DNA from: Methylotenera sp965234545
Lineage (GTDB): Bacteria; Pseudomonadota; Gammaproteobacteria; Burkholderiales; Methylophilaceae
Length of the DNA: 64,000 nucleotides
Direction: 5' to 3'
Assembly (NCBI GenBank): GCA_965234545.1
Contig: OZ248348.1
Location: 868,001-932,000 of the forward strand
The notes below the pieces were generated by a model, which saw only the letters and a list, made by a program, of their open reading frames with translations, had not been told where the DNA came from and searched no databases. Below, in pieces: positions 55,507 through 64,000 of the stretch. The stretch's first letter is position 1. Each line of letters opens with the position of its first letter. The position numbers and the translations under genes are program-made.

Positions 55507-55533
55507 CTAAAAAAGGGGCCCTAAGCCCCTTTT
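55507..55533 (-). terminator. Attenuating hairpin between rpsB and tsf
   Basis: Nine-bp stem AAAAGGGGC/GCCCCTTTT with a 5-nt loop and a T-rich minus-strand tail. It probably reduces read-through from rpsB into tsf, as in other bacteria. Confidence 0.75.
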
Positions 55534-55546
55534 GTGCCCAAGTTAC

Positions 55547-56293
55547 TTAGGCGGCAACGTCTGCCACTTCCACTGTTTCTTCTTCAGCCGCTGATTTAAC
55601 CAACTCAGAAATCACTGAGCTACGACCTTCAAGCACAGCATCAGCCACACCACGTGCGTATAAACGAATGGCGCGACTAGAGTCATCGTTACCAGGAATA
55701 ACGAAAGCAACGCCGTCAGGTGAGTTATTGGTATCGACCACGCCGATTACTGGGATACCCAATTTGGCCGCTTCGGTAATGGCACCACTTTCATGACCCA
55801 CATCAATGATGAAGATCGCGTCTGGCAAGCCACCCATCTCTTTAATGCCGCCTATAGAACGCTCTAATTTTTCGATCTCACGTTTGTAGCCTAGCGCTTC
55901 TTTTTTACCAAATTTCTCTAAGCTGCCATCCAATACCATGGCTTCAAAATCTTGTAAGCGTTTGATGGATTGTTTAACTGTTTTAAAGTTAGTTAACATG
56001 CCGCCTAACCAGCGGTGGTTAACGTAAGCGCAACCTGCGCGGCTGGCTTCTTCTTTAACGATATCACGGGCTTGGCGTTTAGTACCTACGAATAAAATGC
56101 GGCCTTTGTTAGCAGCTAGCGTGCGCACATGCTTCAGCGCTTCTTCAAACAATGGCAGCGTTTTTTCTAGGTTAACGATATGAATCTTGTTGCGGTCGCC
56201 AAAAATGAATGGTGCCATTTTTGGATTCCAGTAGCGGGTTTGATGGCCGAAGTGAACACCGGCTTCTAACATGTCACGCATGGTGATAGACAT
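55547..56293 (-). CDS. rpsB: 30S ribosomal protein S2
   Basis: The 248-residue protein has MRDMLEAGVHFGHQTRYWNPKM, RWLGGMLTNFKT and GIPVIGVVDTNNSPDG, diagnostic of S2, with an acidic tail. It is the first gene of the leftward block. Confidence 0.97.
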   Translation of the reverse strand: MSITMRDMLEAGVHFGHQTRYWNPKMAPFIFGDRNKIHIVNLEKTLPLFEEALKHVRTLAANKGRILFVGTKRQARDIVKEEASRAGCAYVNHRWLGGMLTNFKTVKQSIKRLQDFEAMVLDGSLEKFGKKEALGYKREIEKLERSIGGIKEMGGLPDAIFIIDVGHESGAITEAAKLGIPVIGVVDTNNSPDGVAFVIPGNDDSSRAIRLYARGVADAVLEGRSSVISELVKSAAEEETVEVADVAA

Positions 56294-56635
56294 AATTTCT
56301 CTCTTTTCAAAAGGGTTATCAATTCACACAAGTCCAGTAACACCTTTATTTATCTGTCTTTATTCAAAGACTTACTATAAAAGCACCCTTGATAGGCTTG
56401 TGTGCAAAATTTACAACTTCAAACGAAGCTGCATGCCTGCAAAAATTGCAGAGGCCGCATATTACCATTAAGCATCTGAGTTTGCTAGCAATTTAGCGCT
56501 GTTTTTATCCGCTGAATGACGCTGGCATTAATAAAACAGGCCGCCCTCAGGCAGCAAACTAAGAGGCACTGCTATCCTAATAGACAGGGTGGTTTATGCT
56601 AAAATGGCCCTCATTATTATTTAAGCTAAACGTTC
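56294..56635. promoter_or_regulatory. Divergent spacer between rpsB and map
   Basis: No gene is seen in these 342 bp. It must hold the rpsB promoter with its untranslated leader and the map promoter. A short hairpin CTGCAA-AAA-TTGCAG lies near 56437. Proteobacterial rpsB leaders bind S2 for autoregulation; I cannot confirm that fold by eye. Confidence 0.5.
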
Positions 56636-57442
56636 ATGGCCATCACTATTAAAAACCAACACGATGTTGAAAAAATGCGCATAGCAGGCAAATTAGCCTC
56701 CGAAGTGCTGGATTTCATTACCCCGCACGTTGTGCACGGCGTCACCACCGATCAATTAGATCAACTCTGCCATGATTATATTGTTGACGTGCAGCAGGCT
56801 ATCCCGGCGCCGCTTAACTATGCGCCAGATGGCCACAAGCCCTACCCTAAATCGATATGCACCTCCATCAATCAGCAAATTTGTCACGGCGTGCCCAGCG
56901 ACAAAGCACTTAAGAATGGGGATATCGTTAACATCGACATCACGGTCATCAAAGACGGCTACCACGGCGACACCAGCCGCATGTTTTACGTCGGCGAAGT
57001 GACCAATCAAGCCAAGCGCCTGTGCGAAATTACATACCAGGCCATGTGGTTGGGCATTAGCAAAGTAAAAGCCGGTGCAACATTAGGCGACATCGGTTAT
57101 GCCATTCAAGCTTTTGCTGAAAAAAGCGGCTACAGCGTGGTCCGCGAATTTTGTGGGCATGGCATAGGCAAAGTGTTTCACGAAGAACCGCAGGTTTTGC
57201 ATTACGGTAAACCTGGCACAGGCTTAACACTGAAAGCCGGCATGATGTTCACCATAGAGCCCATGATTAATGCCGGCAAACGCGACATCAAACAAATGCC
57301 AGACGGTTGGACCATAGTCACTAAAGACCGTAGCCTTTCCGCCCAGTGGGAACACACCATACTGGTAACCGAGCATGGCTTTGAGGTCATGACCCTGTCT
57401 GACGGCTCACCTGCCGCCCCTGGCTTTATCAACCCCCTCTAA
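56636..57442 (+). CDS. map: Methionine aminopeptidase type I
   Basis: The 268-residue enzyme has metal ligands in NIDITVIKDGYHGDTSRMF (two Asp), His in FCGHGIGKVFHEEP, and Glu in FTIEPMIN and QWEHTILV. It is divergent from rpsB, a standard arrangement, and lies 14 bp before glnD. Confidence 0.96.
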   Translation: MAITIKNQHDVEKMRIAGKLASEVLDFITPHVVHGVTTDQLDQLCHDYIVDVQQAIPAPLNYAPDGHKPYPKSICTSINQQICHGVPSDKALKNGDIVNIDITVIKDGYHGDTSRMFYVGEVTNQAKRLCEITYQAMWLGISKVKAGATLGDIGYAIQAFAEKSGYSVVREFCGHGIGKVFHEEPQVLHYGKPGTGLTLKAGMMFTIEPMINAGKRDIKQMPDGWTIVTKDRSLSAQWEHTILVTEHGFEVMTLSDGSPAAPGFINPL

Positions 57443-57456
57443 GCCCACGCTCGTTC

Positions 57457-60090
57457 ATGCCCGTTGGCACAACCAGCATAGTAAGCAAGCCAGAAACCAC
57501 GCACGTTAATGCTTGGCGCCAGCGGCTTAAATGCGGCTACCAAGCATTGGAGGCCGACTTCATAAGTCACGCTCAGCAACACCGCTTATTTAAGCAGCAT
57601 TGCCAGCTCATAGATGGCTTGCTTAAAGAAATATGGCAACAAACAGTCACAAGCGACTCATGCAGTCTCATCGCCGTTGGCGGCTACGGTCGTGCTGAAC
57701 TCTACCCGCACTCCGATATAGACTTACTCATTCTGGTCCCGGAATCGGCAATTAACGATAAATACATTAACAGCCAACTCGAAACCTTAATAGGCTGGCT
57801 ATGGGACATAGGCCTAAGCGTTGGTCACAGCGTGCGCAGCTTAAACGAGTGCATGGCTGAGGCATCAAAAGACATCACGGTGCAAACCAATTTGATGGAA
57901 TACCGCTATTTAGACGGCAGCCTTAGCCTATACCATGACTTTGTAGCGGAAACCGAAAAAGCCTTTGATAAACCGGAAGCCGTGGCAAGATTTTTTCATG
58001 CCAAGATGCAAGAGCAACAACAACGGCATGCTAAATTTAATGACACGGCCTACAACTTAGAGCCCAACATTAAAGAAAGTCCGGGCGGACTGCGCGACTT
58101 ACACATGATACTGTGGTTAATGCGCAGCCTAAATCGACAAGGCGGCAAAGCCTTAACAGCGAGCAATATTTGGTCATTGTTAGCCAGTCAACACATCCTC
58201 TCGGCAACCGAAGCTCGGCAAATACAGAAGCAGCAAAAACACCTGCAACTACTGCGCATACGTTTGCATTTTCTCAGTAAACGCCGCGAAGACAGGTTGT
58301 TGTTTGATTTTCAGAATGAACTGGCTGACAACTTAGGTTACCTTAACACCGCTAGCAAACGCGCCAGCGAGCAACTCATGCAAGCTTATTACCGCAGCGT
58401 TAAGTTCATACGGGTAATGAATGAAATATTGTTGAAAACGCTGCAGCAGAGCTTGTCCCCAGGGCCTGTAGCCATCACCCCTATCAATGCTCGATTTGAA
58501 GCGCATGCTGGCTTGTTGGCGGCAAAAAATGCCGGCCTCTTGCAGCAGCAGCCTAGCGCCATACTAGAGGCATTCTTGCTGCTCCAGCAGCATCAAACCT
58601 TAAGCGGCATGAGCGCCAATCTGCTACGTAACTTGATGCGCATCAAAAAATTAGTCAATCGCGATTTTAGGCAATCAGCGCAAAACAAGCGCTTGTTCAT
58701 GCAAATTTTATCGCAAGATTACGGGGTCAATCATGCGCTGCGCGCCATGAACCAATACGGCATATTGGGCTGCTACATACCAGCTTTTGGCAAGATAGTC
58801 GGGCAGATGCAGCACGATTTATTTCACGTTTACACGGTCGACGAACACATCCTTAACGTGCTGGCTAATTTAAGACGCTTTGCTAAAGCCGAACTGAAAC
58901 ACGAATTCCCACTTTGCAGCCAACTTTTCAGCCAATTTGATGACCCGCATTTATTGTATCTAGCCGCTTTGTTCCACGACATTGCCAAAGGGCGCGGGGG
59001 CGACCACTCCACCCTAGGTACAGTCGATGCAAGGCGCTTTTGCAAACTGCACGGTTTAAGCAAGGACGACGCAGAATTTGTGGCGTGGCTGGTATCGGCT
59101 CACCTCAACATGTCTTCAACCGCACAAAAATCCGACCTTTCCGATCCCTTGGTGATCGAATCGTTTGCACAATTTGTACAAAATGAGCGGCGCTTGACAG
59201 CGTTGTATTTGCTTACGGTAGCGGACATACGTGGCACCAGCCCCATGGTCTGGAACGCATGGAAAGCCAGGCTTTTGGAAAGCTTATTTCAAGCTACCAA
59301 GCATGCGCTCAGCAACCAATTGCGCTATAGCCAAGATGCCATAGCCGCTCGCAAACAAGAGGCCTCATTAAAATTACACAAATTTGGCTTAAGCAGCCAC
59401 TCCTATGAACAGTTGTGGCAAGCATTTGGCCCCAATTACCTAATACGCTACGACAGCGATGAGATAGCCTGGCACAGTCGGCTGTTAACGCCGCATTTAA
59501 ATAGCAAGCAACCCATCGTTCGAGCGCGCTTAAGCCCCAGCGGCGATGGCATACAGGTAATGATATACAGCCAAGATCAAAACGATTTGTTTGCAAGAAT
59601 ATGTAACTTTTTTGACAGCATGGCCTACAGCATAGTGGAGGCAAAGATTTACACTACCGACCATGCTTACGCGCTAGATAGCTTTATTGTGCTGGATCAA
59701 TCCGGCAAATCGGTCAGCTATAGCGGACTATTAAAGTTCATTGAATTGGAATTAAGTAAAAAGCTGGACGCCACGCTTGTATTGAGCCCCCCACTAAAAG
59801 GCCGCATCAGCCGTCAAGTCAAATACATGCCCATAGCAACGCAAGTCACGATTAGCGAACAAACCGACACCCACCATCACAAATTGGAAATTGTAGCCAA
59901 CGATAGGCCCGGCTTGCTAGCCAGCTTGGCGCATCAACTGCTGGCTGAAGAAATTGAACTGCATAATGCCAAAATCAACACCCTGGGTAACCGCGCTGAA
60001 GACATCTTTTTAATTTCCGCCAGAAAAGGCAAGAAGTTAAACCAAGGCAAGCTTGAAGCTTTACGTAGCGCTTTAATTAATGAGATCTAA
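57457..60090 (+). CDS. glnD: PII uridylyltransferase/uridylyl-removing enzyme
   Basis: The 877-residue protein has a nucleotidyltransferase domain (VGGYGRAELYPHSDIDLLIL), an HD domain (ALFHDIAKGRGGDHS) and two C-terminal ACT domains (around residues 705-780 and 815-877). It senses glutamine and modifies PII, controlling nitrogen assimilation. Confidence 0.95.
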   Translation: MPVGTTSIVSKPETTHVNAWRQRLKCGYQALEADFISHAQQHRLFKQHCQLIDGLLKEIWQQTVTSDSCSLIAVGGYGRAELYPHSDIDLLILVPESAINDKYINSQLETLIGWLWDIGLSVGHSVRSLNECMAEASKDITVQTNLMEYRYLDGSLSLYHDFVAETEKAFDKPEAVARFFHAKMQEQQQRHAKFNDTAYNLEPNIKESPGGLRDLHMILWLMRSLNRQGGKALTASNIWSLLASQHILSATEARQIQKQQKHLQLLRIRLHFLSKRREDRLLFDFQNELADNLGYLNTASKRASEQLMQAYYRSVKFIRVMNEILLKTLQQSLSPGPVAITPINARFEAHAGLLAAKNAGLLQQQPSAILEAFLLLQQHQTLSGMSANLLRNLMRIKKLVNRDFRQSAQNKRLFMQILSQDYGVNHALRAMNQYGILGCYIPAFGKIVGQMQHDLFHVYTVDEHILNVLANLRRFAKAELKHEFPLCSQLFSQFDDPHLLYLAALFHDIAKGRGGDHSTLGTVDARRFCKLHGLSKDDAEFVAWLVSAHLNMSSTAQKSDLSDPLVIESFAQFVQNERRLTALYLLTVADIRGTSPMVWNAWKARLLESLFQATKHALSNQLRYSQDAIAARKQEASLKLHKFGLSSHSYEQLWQAFGPNYLIRYDSDEIAWHSRLLTPHLNSKQPIVRARLSPSGDGIQVMIYSQDQNDLFARICNFFDSMAYSIVEAKIYTTDHAYALDSFIVLDQSGKSVSYSGLLKFIELELSKKLDATLVLSPPLKGRISRQVKYMPIATQVTISEQTDTHHHKLEIVANDRPGLLASLAHQLLAEEIELHNAKINTLGNRAEDIFLISARKGKKLNQGKLEALRSALINEI

Positions 60091-60117
60091 GCTGGATGCG
60101 CCTTAGCAATAGGTAAT

Positions 60118-60147
60118 AAAAAAGCCTTGAATCATCAAGGCTTTTTT
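60118..60147. terminator. Bidirectional terminator between glnD and cupin gene
   Basis: Stem AAAAAAGCCTTGA/TCAAGGCTTTTTT with an ATCA loop has a T-run on both strands. It serves convergent glnD (plus) and the cupin gene (minus). Confidence 0.88.
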
Positions 60148-60164
60148 TATTGACTCAGTTTTGA

Positions 60165-60440
60165 TTAACTGTGTTTGTAATGTTTTTTCAATTGTTTCAC
60201 AACTTCCCAGTTGGATTTCAATCCTTTTGGAAACACAACGAAATCACCTGCTTTGATCACGACTTTTTCGCCGCCTTGAGGCGTCACGTGAATTTCACCT
60301 TCAAGCACGTAAGCACTCTCTGTCATACCAAAATCCAATGGGAATTTTGATGGGGCACAATCCCAGATAGACCAGCTTGAAACGCCTAGCGCCTTTAATT
60401 TCTCTTCTGATGGGTTATGTTCTACGGTAATTTGACTCAT
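60165..60440 (-). CDS. Small cupin-domain protein
   Basis: The 91-residue single-domain cupin has the strands SAYVLEGEIHVTPQGGEKVVIKAG and DFVVFPKGLKSNWEV, matching the cupin_3/DUF861 group related to ureidoglycolate-type and stress cupins. The ligand and role are unknown. A good AGGA site precedes ATG 60440. Confidence 0.85.
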   Translation of the reverse strand: MSQITVEHNPSEEKLKALGVSSWSIWDCAPSKFPLDFGMTESAYVLEGEIHVTPQGGEKVVIKAGDFVVFPKGLKSNWEVVKQLKKHYKHS

Positions 60441-60677
60441 GATTTATTCCTAGCACAATGTGTATTAAGTAAACAAAGCCGCCAGTAAAAGCGACTAAAA
60501 CAATAATTTAAAACGGCGCACATCATATCACCAAAAGAAAATTAATGGGGAAATCTTGCTTCGCATGGCTCGCTTACGCACTAAGCAAAATGGCATGATG
60601 GCTGGTCAAGCTTAGCTAGCGCAGTATTTTATTTAAGGTTATGATTCAACTAACAGCAACCTCTCTGGAGCATTAAA

Positions 60678-61130
60678 ATTAATTCCCTACGATTGTTTCT
60701 CATTTTCATCATTGCCTTATTCCTAAGCGCATGCGCGGCCAATGGCGGCATGATCAGCAGCAAATCAGAAAACGTAAGTAAGCTGAACGCCAGCATGCTA
60801 GGTGACATGCCCCTGCCTAAAGATGCGCGCATAGTGAATGAAAATTCCTTGGTGTTAGGCGAAGGCGAGGCATGGGTGGGCCGCTTGGAAATCCTCTGCC
60901 CCTACTCCACCAGTGATGCCCTGGCTTTCTTTATCGATCAATACCCGCAGGCGGGCTGGACCTTACTCTCGGCGTCCAAATCTAAAAACAGCATACTGGT
61001 CTTCACCAACGCGAAAAAATCAGCCACTCTAGAAATTACTGAGGGCTCGGCGCTTAGCATGGCCTCCAAAATCACTATTACCGTTTCGCCAATTAATACG
61101 GCCCCATCGGTGCAAAAGAAAAAGCCTTAA
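60678..61130 (+). CDS. Small lipoprotein, apparent ATT start
   Basis: An N-terminal signal with lipobox LSAC (IFIIALFLSAC) is followed by about 130 residues of mixed strands. No ATG or GTG fits. TTG at 60693 would start inside the hydrophobic stretch without a positive charge. ATT at 60678, 7 nt after a GGAG site, gives a normal signal sequence (start-NSLRLFLIF, with Arg). The body has a DUF4810-like feel but no family is assigned; LPKDARIV and SKNSILVFTN are notable strands. Confidence 0.7.
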   Translation: MNSLRLFLIFIIALFLSACAANGGMISSKSENVSKLNASMLGDMPLPKDARIVNENSLVLGEGEAWVGRLEILCPYSTSDALAFFIDQYPQAGWTLLSASKSKNSILVFTNAKKSATLEITEGSALSMASKITITVSPINTAPSVQKKKP

Positions 61131-61179
61131 AAAAAATTGAGCTTAGCTACTTACCTGGATAATTGAATAGCAACTAATG

Positions 61180-61213
61180 TTTAGGAAGAAACCAGAGTTT
61201 AGGAAGAAAACAG
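61180..61213. repeat. Tandem 18-bp repeat before terminator
   Basis: TTTAGGAAGAAACCAGAG is followed directly by TTTAGGAAGAAAACAG, nearly two full copies. Function unknown. Confidence 0.7.
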
Positions 61214-61220
61214 TAGAAAT

Positions 61221-61249
61221 AAAAAAGCCGCTAATAAGCGGCTTTTTTT
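61221..61249. terminator. Bidirectional terminator between lipoprotein and tRNA-Ser
   Basis: Stem AGCCGCT/AGCGGCT with loop AATA and A/T runs on both sides. It ends the lipoprotein transcript (plus) and the tRNA-Ser transcript (minus). Confidence 0.87.
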
Positions 61250-61259
61250 ATTGTTCGGG

Positions 61260-61349
61260 TGGCGGAAGAGGTGAGATTCGAACTCACGGTGGGCTCGCAC
61301 CCACGACAGTTTTCAAGACTGTAGCATTAAACCGCTCTGCCACTCTTCC
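61260..61349 (-). tRNA. serT: tRNA-Ser (anticodon UGA)
   Basis: The 90-nt gene on the minus strand has acceptor arms GGAAGAG and CTCTTCC with encoded GCCA end, a D arm, the anticodon loop in CAGTCTTGAAAACTG (anticodon TGA), a long variable arm typical of class II tRNAs (GGGTGCGAGCCC) and T-arm GTGAGTTCGAATCTCAC. Confidence 0.96.
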
Positions 61350-61404
61350 TCACAATCGCATTAACAACTGGCGATTTTTTAAGAAACAGGATTATAGCAA
61401 AGAT

Positions 61405-61965
61405 TTAGTCGTCTTGAACATCCTGATTCGGGAAAAAAACGTTGGTGTAGCCGAAATCTTTTAAATTGGGTATGCGCATGGGATACAAGACGCCGTCCAA
61501 ATGATCGCATTCGTGTTGCACCACGCGCGCATGGAAACCGCTGACCTGCCTATCAATAGGCTGGCCGTATTGATCAAAGCCCGTGTAATGCAAGTGCGTA
61601 TAGCGCGGCACGATACCCCGCATGCCAGGCACCGACAAGCACCCTTCCCAACCGTCTTCAAGCGCATCACCCATGGGCGTCAGCGTCGGGTTAATTAGCA
61701 CGGTATAAGGCACGGCATCGGCATCCGGGTAACGGGGGTTGCTAGGACTGGTGCCGTCAAGGGCCGTTAGTTTTTGCCCAAAGATAACCACCCGTAAACT
61801 CACGCCAATTTGCGGTGCCGCAATGCCGGCGCCGTTCATGTCTAGCATGGTGTCTTCTAAATCGGCAATCAGCGCATGCAATTCTGGGCTATCAAACTCT
61901 TGCACGGGCGTGGCCACCTGCAGCAGCAAAGGGTGGCCCATGCGTATGACTTCTTTAATGGCCAT
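61405..61965 (-). CDS. def: Peptide deformylase
   Basis: The 186-residue metalloenzyme has the three motifs GAGIAAPQIG, EGCLSVPG and QHECDHLDG. It removes the formyl group from nascent proteins. It lies 3 bp after mtnP. An unusually rich N-terminal segment reads MGHPLLLQVATPVQEFD, normal for the family. Confidence 0.95.
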   Translation of the reverse strand: MAIKEVIRMGHPLLLQVATPVQEFDSPELHALIADLEDTMLDMNGAGIAAPQIGVSLRVVIFGQKLTALDGTSPSNPRYPDADAVPYTVLINPTLTPMGDALEDGWEGCLSVPGMRGIVPRYTHLHYTGFDQYGQPIDRQVSGFHARVVQHECDHLDGVLYPMRIPNLKDFGYTNVFFPNQDVQDD

Positions 61966-61968
61966 TTA

Positions 61969-62709
61969 TCAAGCCTGCTTAACCAATTGCACGATGAGAT
62001 TGCGTACGCGCTGCATGGTCAAGTTTAAATTATCCACGACTTCTTCGTATTGTATGCTGTGCAAGCTGTTACCTCGACCGGCAGCATGGTTAGCGATCGG
62101 GCATACCACGGCGTAGCTTATGCCCAACTCCCTAGCCAGCGCGGCTTCTGGCATGCCCGTCATGCCTACCATGGTGGCACCATCACGCTCAAGACGGTCA
62201 ATCTCAGCAGCCGTCTCCAATCGCGGCCCTTGTGTAGCGGCATACACGCCATGATCAATCAAAGGCTCGCCAATTGCGATAGCGGCTTGCTGCCATTTGT
62301 CGCGTAATTTTGCGCAATACGGTTCAGTGAAGTCTATGTGTTTGACTGGCAAATCCACGCCGTCAAAAAAAGTGGCATTTCTACCGTGCGTGTAATCAAT
62401 AATTTGATGGGGCATGGCTATGCTGCCAGGCGACAATTCTGCATGGATGCCACCGACAGTAGCGACTGCGGCTATCTCCGTGACGCCTTGCAGATGCAAG
62501 GCCGAGATATTCGCACGATAATTCACTTTATGCGGGGCAATGGTGTGCCCACTGCCATGCCGCGCCAAAAACACCACTTCGCGTCCGGCAATCTTGCCAA
62601 ATACCAATGGTTGCGATGGCTCGCCGTAGGGCGTGCGCACAATCAAACGCCTGGTGATTTCCAAGTTGTCCAGCTGGGTTAAGCCGGTTCCGCCGATGAT
62701 AGCTAACAT
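61969..62709 (-). CDS. mtnP: S-methyl-5'-thioadenosine/thioinosine phosphorylase
   Basis: The 246-residue purine nucleoside phosphorylase-type enzyme has LAIIGGTGLTQL, FLARHGSGHTIAPHKVNYRAN, TQGPRLETAAEI and VGMTGMPEAALARELGISYA. It salvages methylthioadenosine; short forms of this kind can prefer methylthioinosine. Confidence 0.92.
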   Translation of the reverse strand: MLAIIGGTGLTQLDNLEITRRLIVRTPYGEPSQPLVFGKIAGREVVFLARHGSGHTIAPHKVNYRANISALHLQGVTEIAAVATVGGIHAELSPGSIAMPHQIIDYTHGRNATFFDGVDLPVKHIDFTEPYCAKLRDKWQQAAIAIGEPLIDHGVYAATQGPRLETAAEIDRLERDGATMVGMTGMPEAALARELGISYAVVCPIANHAAGRGNSLHSIQYEEVVDNLNLTMQRVRNLIVQLVKQA

Positions 62710-62893
62710 AAGGTTGCTTCCAGTATTAATGTAGACCCAGAATTAATCCAGGCATTACACAGTGATGATTTATTGATTCTAACAAAGCTTAGGCCATTTA
62801 TTGCATAGTTTATTGCACGGAATGTCGGCTTTTTACTGCCTTCTTTGCTAAATTTAGCAAAGAAGGCTAGCCAAATTGTGGCATACTCACGCC

Positions 62894-63793
62894 ATGATGA
62901 CGCCGCCACATACCCCTCTAGACGCTCATGCCATTGCGGCTGATAGCCTACGTTTAGCGCAGCAACACTATGAAAATTTTCCGGTTGCATCCTTTGTTCT
63001 CCCTGCCCGTTTGCGCGAACCGATTGCCTTAATTTACCGCTTCGCCAGGCAAGCTGACGATTTCGCAGACGAAGGTGAGTTTAGTGTCAGTCAGCGCACC
63101 GCATTACTGGATGATTATCGTCATGAACTGGATTTATTGGCGGCCTACATCAAGCCTAATAGCGATTTCTTTCTAAGCTTAGGCGCCATGATAAAAGCCC
63201 ACCAACTACCCTACCAACCGTTTTACGATTTACTCGACGCATTTAAGCAGGACGTGAGCAAAACCCGTTATGCCAATTACGCTGAAATTAGCCATTATTG
63301 TGAGCGTTCAGCTAATCCTATAGGCCGTTTGCTGCTATCGCTATACGGCGCAGCGAATCGTGAGAACACCGCTTATGCGGACAAAATCTGCACGGCGCTG
63401 CAGTTGATCAACTTTCTACAAGACATAGCCATAGACCTACAAAAAAATGCCGGCAAACAACGTATTTACCTATGCCATGATGAAATGCTGGCCTATGGCA
63501 TTAGTGAACAGACACTGCAGGAGTTTGCCTCTGGTGTAAAATCCACCGACGCCAATTGGCAAGCTTTTATGCATTTCAATTTAAACCGAGCCGAGTCTTT
63601 GCTTGCTGCTGGCAAACCGCTGGGGCGCAAATTAACCGGTCGCATAGGCCTAGAGATGCGCATGATTATTGCCGGCGGAGAACGCATAGCGGCTAAGATT
63701 AGGCATCATCAAGGCGATGTGTTTAATCATAGGCCTAAGCTGCAAGCTTTAGATTGGCTGCGCATCGTATTTGCCGCCCTGTTTAAGCCATAG
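62894..63793 (+). CDS. hpnC: Squalene synthase HpnC (hydroxysqualene synthase)
   Basis: ATG at 62894 (or the next ATG) is preferred to an upstream TTG. The 299-residue squalene/phytoene synthase-fold protein has FARQADDFADEGE (first Asp-rich motif) and the second at LINFLQDIAIDLQKN. HpnC converts presqualene diphosphate to hydroxysqualene. It lies 7 bp before hpnD. Confidence 0.92.
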   Translation: MMTPPHTPLDAHAIAADSLRLAQQHYENFPVASFVLPARLREPIALIYRFARQADDFADEGEFSVSQRTALLDDYRHELDLLAAYIKPNSDFFLSLGAMIKAHQLPYQPFYDLLDAFKQDVSKTRYANYAEISHYCERSANPIGRLLLSLYGAANRENTAYADKICTALQLINFLQDIAIDLQKNAGKQRIYLCHDEMLAYGISEQTLQEFASGVKSTDANWQAFMHFNLNRAESLLAAGKPLGRKLTGRIGLEMRMIIAGGERIAAKIRHHQGDVFNHRPKLQALDWLRIVFAALFKP

Positions 63794-63800
63794 GATAACC

Positions 63801-64000
63801 ATGACGCCAGAACAATATTGCCAAGAAAAAACCGCCAAAAGTGGCTCCAGCTTTTATTACAGCTTTCGATTTTTATCCAAATCAAGGCGGCTCGCCATCA
63901 CCGCTTTGTATGCCTTTTGCCGCGAAGTAGATGACATTGCGGATGAGTGCATGGATTTATCGGTAGCCAAAACCAAACTCAATTGGTGGCGTAGCGAAAT
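63801..64000 (+). CDS. hpnD: Presqualene diphosphate synthase HpnD, partial
   Basis: The frame starts at ATG 63801 and runs off the right edge. The 66 visible residues include the conserved KSGSSFYYSFRFLSKSRR and the Asp-rich CREVDDIADE motif. HpnD condenses two farnesyl diphosphates; with HpnC it opens the hopanoid path. Confidence 0.92.
   Translation, partial: MTPEQYCQEKTAKSGSSFYYSFRFLSKSRRLAITALYAFCREVDDIADECMDLSVAKTKLNWWRSE

Noticed and set aside
56271..56471. 66-codon plus-strand frame in the rpsB leader
   Set aside because: It starts inside rpsB antisense and shows no protein-like composition.
61177..61464. 95-codon frame over the tRNA-Ser gene containing RTHGGLAPTTVFKTVALNRS
   Set aside because: This is the familiar false protein made by reading a tRNA-Ser gene antisense; the tRNA explains the sequence.
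62703..62990. 95-codon minus-strand frame between mtnP and hpnC
   Set aside because: It lies largely antisense to the hpnC start and has no family signature or ribosome site.

Overview
The window looks like a chromosomal segment of a Gram-negative betaproteobacterium. Supporting gene orders are rpsB-tsf-pyrH-frr-uppS-cdsA-dxr-rseP-bamA-skp-lpxD-fabZ-lpxA-lpxB-rnhB and rpmF-plsX-fabH-fabD-fabG-acpP-fabF-pabC-mltG-tmk-holB-pilZ-tatD. The two-subunit pyruvate carboxylase, hopanoid-type hpnC/hpnD genes and overall protein character fit a member of the Nitrosomonadales, possibly a Methylophilaceae methylotroph. That taxonomic guess is inference only.

The window has two halves. Bases 1 to about 25,060 are accessory DNA. 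From the left it holds: (i) a copper/heavy-metal module read leftward (Met-rich secreted protein, TolC-type channel, small membrane-anchored periplasmic protein, membrane fusion protein, HME-type RND pump, cupredoxin, DUF2933 protein, ICMT-like membrane methyltransferase and a heavy-metal-associated domain protein cut by the window edge), with a divergent CusR/CusS-like two-component system and a perfect 24-bp palindromic operator candidate; (ii) an intact IS1182-family insertion sequence with exact 24-bp terminal inverted repeats; (iii) an arsenic operon arsR-arsC2-acr3-arsC1-arsD-arsA; (iv) a gene-poor stretch; (v) a RES/Xre (MbcTA-like) toxin-antitoxin pair; (vi) a complete Tn7-like transposition module tnsA-tnsB-tnsC-tnsD/tniQ. 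The arrangement (tnsA next to one end, tniQ facing the cargo) suggests that items i to v are cargo of one Tn7-like resistance island. Its right end would lie just downstream of a small secreted-protein gene at 25121-25504. Its left end is not visible here. No Cas genes accompany the TniQ.

Bases from about 25,100 to 64,000 are core chromosome. The leftward block 25,121-36,967 carries DNA replication and repair (holB, tatD), dTMP synthesis (tmk), folate (pabC), cell wall (mltG) and the type II fatty-acid cluster with plsX, rpmF and yceD. Then rightward pycA-pycB (anaplerotic pyruvate carboxylation), maf and a tetrapyrrole-methylase-family gene. A long leftward block, 41,736-56,293, carries lipid A synthesis, outer-membrane assembly, isoprenoid/undecaprenyl and CDP-diacylglycerol synthesis and translation factors. 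The rightward pair map-glnD follows, then a cupin gene, a small lipoprotein gene with an apparent ATT start, tRNA-Ser(UGA), def, mtnP and, at the right edge, hpnC-hpnD for squalene/hopanoid synthesis.

Intergenic hairpins with T-tracts (fabF, tsf, rpsB/tsf, glnD/cupin, lipoprotein/tRNA) mark likely transcript ends.
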